DNA from: Halichondria panicea
Lineage: Eukaryota; Porifera; Demospongiae; Suberitida; Halichondriidae
Direction: 5' to 3'
Assembly: GCF_963675165.1 (NCBI RefSeq)
Contig: NC_087388.1
Span: 1,838,800-1,902,799, forward strand
DNA: 64,000 bases
Within the stretch, counting starts at the first letter, position 1; every line of letters starts with the position of its first letter. The notes below the pieces were generated by a model. That model searched no databases. It saw only the letters and a list, made by a program, of their open reading frames with translations, and was not told the DNA's origin. Below, one piece after another: positions 61,366-64,000 of the stretch. A program made the position numbers and the translations under genes.

Positions 61366-61468
61366 TCCTGTTCATGCATGGGCGTCATGCTGTGTTCAGT
61401 CATGTACTCCACCAGTTGTGAGGGTACACCTCCGCCAGCACAGTAGCTGCTAGTGTCTGGGGAGACGA
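61366..61468 (-). pseudogene. Relic of the copine terminal exon
   Basis: The sequence TCGTCTCCCCAGACACTAGC onward matches the copine last exon (63600-63496), including CAACTGGTGGAGTACATGAC. A 2-base insertion after GGCGGAGG shifts the frame into a stop. It keeps a CAG acceptor at its 5' side. It sits 5' of the truncated RUN paralogue on the minus strand. Confidence 0.82.
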
Positions 61469-61567
61469 CTGCATGTGTATGCCGGTATAATGGTGTCTGA
61501 AAAAAATTATTCCTGAAATAGACTGCATGCATGCATAATACATCCATAAAGCTATCGAACTAATAAT

Positions 61568-62029
61568 GTTGCTAGGATTGCCAGGAAAAGCAAAAAAAGC
61601 GAAATTTGGCGAGTGCATAACTCCAATCCGTTACAACGTCATTCATAATTATGTACATATACATGAACACTAATTTTTCGAAAATTTTTTGAGTTTTTTT
61701 GCTATTGGTTTTTTTACACTATTATTTTGATAAATGCATGCCATTTTTGAGGGATATTTGTGTGACCAGTGACCTAATACGACCATGCTGATAATGTTCC
61801 CTAATACAGTGTTGAGCACAGGCATACCAGTCCATATCCATGTGTGGTGACATTGAAGTGTTGATGCATGACTGGTGGATGGAAGCTTGGAACACATGCA
61901 GTCTCCTACTTCAAATCCTTAGCTAATGTAATTAACACTAACTGTACATGTTCATGGCGTTGGAGTTATGCAATCGCCAAATTTCTTGTTTCCACACTTT
62001 TTCGTGCTTTTCCTGGCAATCCTAGCAAC
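61568..62029. mobile_element. 462-bp inverted-repeat element
   Basis: The ends GTTGCTAGGATTGCCAGGAA and TTCCTGGCAATCCTAGCAAC are perfect inverted repeats. The arms continue for about 80 bp with changes (GGCGA...CATAACTCCAA and its inverse). No transposase is seen. Confidence 0.85.
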
Positions 62030-62773
62030 GTTTCCGGCACATTGCAAATGTTTTTTAGCTCAATTCCCTTTCTTTTTTCAGTAGATGTATTATGAAATGC
62101 CTATAAGAGGAACGTCAAAAAGCAAGCTCAAGAAGGGAAAACAGGGCTGACATTTATACATAGTCATGACTGTGATAAAATTACAGCCATGATAATGTAT
62201 AATACTGTAGTGTAGATGTACTTTAAAGTGCAAGAGCATGTAGCGTAGGTATAAAAGAAAAGTGGAGCCTGAGAGGTCATCTGCCTCTTGAAAGCAAACG
62301 CAATTCTAAGAAAAACGCCCATGGTCCGGGTTACTAGAGGCTCCATGTATCCTGAACATGTTTGTACAATCAAGGAGGAAATACTTTCCAAAAATGTTAC
62401 TTACTTACTTACATGCACAGTGTCATACCAGGAATAGGAAGGGCAGCTGATCATGAGACTACCATTCTCCTTGAAATTGCATGCATGCACATGCAGGAGA
62501 GGACCAGAGTGACTCAGTGCAGTACATTGACAATGAGCATGCACATGCATTTATAAATGTGTGCAAAAAATTTACAGGGTTTCCTTGAGCTAAATCAAGT
62601 ACCTTTTATCTTGCAATTGCAGAGAAGACATGGAAGATCTGTGCCCTGATTTCTGAATTCACTGCACATGTTGTATCAACCCCCCAGAGCCCGCGGCCTA
62701 TGTAACCAAAGTAGTATCGCGGGCCATACTTTTAATTAGACGTCAAAGTATGCCCCGCGAAACTACCCTGGGT
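62030..62773. other. Unassigned spacer
   Basis: No gene, exon relic or strong repeat was recognised in this stretch. Short open frames here have no family features. Confidence 0.4.
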
Positions 62774-62813
62774 ATAGCCTTGATTCCAGGCCGCAAGGAA
62801 GGGATCGAGGCTA
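62774..62813. mobile_element. 40-bp hairpin element, TAGCCTCG family
   Basis: TAGCCTTGATTCCAGG and the inverse-like GGGATCGAGGCTA mark a degenerate short member of the same family as 6361-6434, 16954-17027 and 55345-55391. Confidence 0.5.
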
Positions 62814-62834
62814 GTCTAAACACCGGGACATAAT

Positions 62835-63363
62835 TATGCCTCGGTGCGCATGCGCAAGCGAGGTATACGGTAGTGTGTGTCTGTGTGTGTATAGACCGCT
62901 ACAGCCTGCTCAAGGATGAATCAAGTGCAAGTAAGAGTTTCTATAGGCTTCTAGTCATGTTTACTTGGATTTTAATTCGTGGATTTGCAAAATAATGCTT
63001 CTTTCTCCAGTTATGCCTAGTTTTGCTTACTTGGAATGCAATTGCAGCCTTTTCAGAAGAGTCCGTAGCAAAACTTGTTCACAGAGTGTTACTACTCTAC
63101 TTAGTAGTTAGCTCTGCACTAGAACGCTAGCTATTGGTAGCTGCAAGAGTTAGCAGAGAGCTGCAAGGCTCTGCTGCGCTGACTTGCAGCCATTAATTTT
63201 AGACTTGAACTTTTGGCATCGATCGTTTTTAACAACAATCATGGTTGATCATTACCCACTATTCGCATGCAGAAAATGTGTGTATAAAAGCTAGCTATTA
63301 GTAGTTTTATGTTATGTAGCTTTGGCACCTCCACCGAGGCATCAGCACCCGCGGTGCTTTCAT
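62835..63363 (+). mobile_element. ~520-bp repeat family, copy 3
   Basis: Third copy, from TATGCCTCGGTGCGCATGCG to CCCGCGGTGCTTTCAT. It is close to 34653-35169 along its whole length. It keeps both end motifs, and the right end shows CACCGAGGCATCAGCACCCG, the inverse of the left motif. A short fragment of the right end also lies near 58219-58241. Confidence 0.82.
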
Positions 63364-63495
63364 TACAACTGCTTTGACACAAAAATTAAAACAGGCTGCT
63401 ATGTACTGAAGAAATAAAATCAATGGACACACACACAATACAACTATACAACAATATAGACACACTAGACATGCAGTTAGTGTAATTCAATGAGT

Positions 63496-64000
63496 CTACT
63501 GAGTCCTGTTCATGGGTGTCAAGCGATGTTCAGTCATGTACTCCACCAGTTGTGAGGGTACCTCCGCCAGCACGGCAGCTGCTAGTGCCTGGGGGGACGA
63601 CTGTGTGTGTGTGTGTGTGTAAGGGAAGTAATATTATTGAAAAACGTTGAAATAGCCTCCAGAATGCATAATATCCCACCACACCTCACACACGTTGCTA
63701 AAGTCTATTTGCGTTGAGTTCGACCCCGGAAGTTATGTGGTCACTTTTAACTGGTTGGAGCTTACCAGCTCTACAGCATATAGATAGGAGCGCTTTTTAA
63801 CAAGGAATCCAATGGTATATGAAACTTTGAATTTCAGTGAAGTATAACAAAGTTATGACAACTTTATGAAGGTCAAACTCTACAAATAGACTTTAGATGC
63901 TGATGCTATACGCTAAAGCCGTGCAGAACTAGTGGTAAATTTACTGTCTACTCACATGCTTGAAGTCACGGAAGGGCACAAACTGGACAATGTCTCTGGA
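63496..64000 (-). CDS. Copine, C-terminal end (partial at the window edge)
   Basis: Two exons are seen: 64000-63956 (cut by the window edge) and 63600-63496, joined in phase 0. They read SRDIVQFVPFRDFKH and then ALAAAVLAEVPSQLVEYMTE, ending MNRTQ. DIVQFVPFRDF followed by LAxxVLAEVPxQLVEY is the signature of the end of the copine von Willebrand A-like domain. Copines are calcium-dependent phospholipid-binding proteins with two C2 domains, which would lie beyond the window. The acceptor follows a GT/AC-rich run at 63600-63620. Which copine paralogue it is cannot be told. Confidence 0.9.

Overview
The window looks like nuclear DNA from a sponge, most probably Amphimedon queenslandica or a close demosponge relative. 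That assignment is inference. It rests on metazoan protein families (Notch-ligand-like proteins, site-1 protease, copine, RUN/C1/Rubicon-homology proteins, a ROCO-death-domain protein), short GT-AG introns in AT-rich DNA, very tight gene spacing and many small inverted-repeat elements. Genes were rebuilt by joining exons at GT/AG sites with matching phase. No transcript data were available.

Region 1 (1-31 kb) is a tandem array of five Delta/Jagged-like Notch-ligand genes, all on the minus strand, called A to E here (A 737-3218, B 4778-6969, C 17510-19865, D 21130-23849, E 28585-30841). All share five exons: signal peptide, MNNL-like domain, one long exon with a degenerate DSL remnant plus EGF repeats, a transmembrane exon and a short cytoplasmic tail. 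D (651 aa) and E (597 aa) are open throughout. A, B and C carry stops, frameshifts, deletions or lost splice sites. A plus-strand ankyrin-Roc-COR-death gene (7928-16920) lies between B and C.

Region 2 (24-45 kb) holds three complete housekeeping genes: KDSR (30976-33363, +, 3-ketodihydrosphingosine reductase), MBTPS1 (34185-43366, -, site-1 protease, 19 coding exons, 1007 aa) and an Fe/Mn superoxide dismutase with a signal peptide (43665-45263, +). KDSR is head-to-head with Delta E, with 134 bp between start codons. MBTPS1 is head-to-head with the SOD gene, with 298 bp between starts. A broken copy of the KDSR 5' exons joined to MBTPS1 3' exons lies at 24.06-26.62 kb behind Delta D, so the Delta array grew partly by segmental duplication that carried neighbouring genes along.

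Region 3 (46.8-64 kb) holds a 16-exon gene (46863-55214, -, 1198 aa) with a RUN domain, a long acidic linker with four NPF motifs, a C1-like zinc finger and a Rubicon-homology (zf-RING_9) domain, in the PLEKHM1/Rubicon/DEF8 family of endolysosome and autophagy regulators. A truncated RUN-only paralogue follows (56821-60653). Its last exon appears to be a captured copine exon read in another frame. The 3' end of a copine gene (63496-64000, -) runs off the right edge.

The spaces and introns are full of non-autonomous inverted-repeat elements. These include a 74-bp family, a Mutator-like 609-bp element with a 9-bp target duplication, a ~520-bp family with three copies, and a palindrome with a nested insertion inside the ROCO gene.
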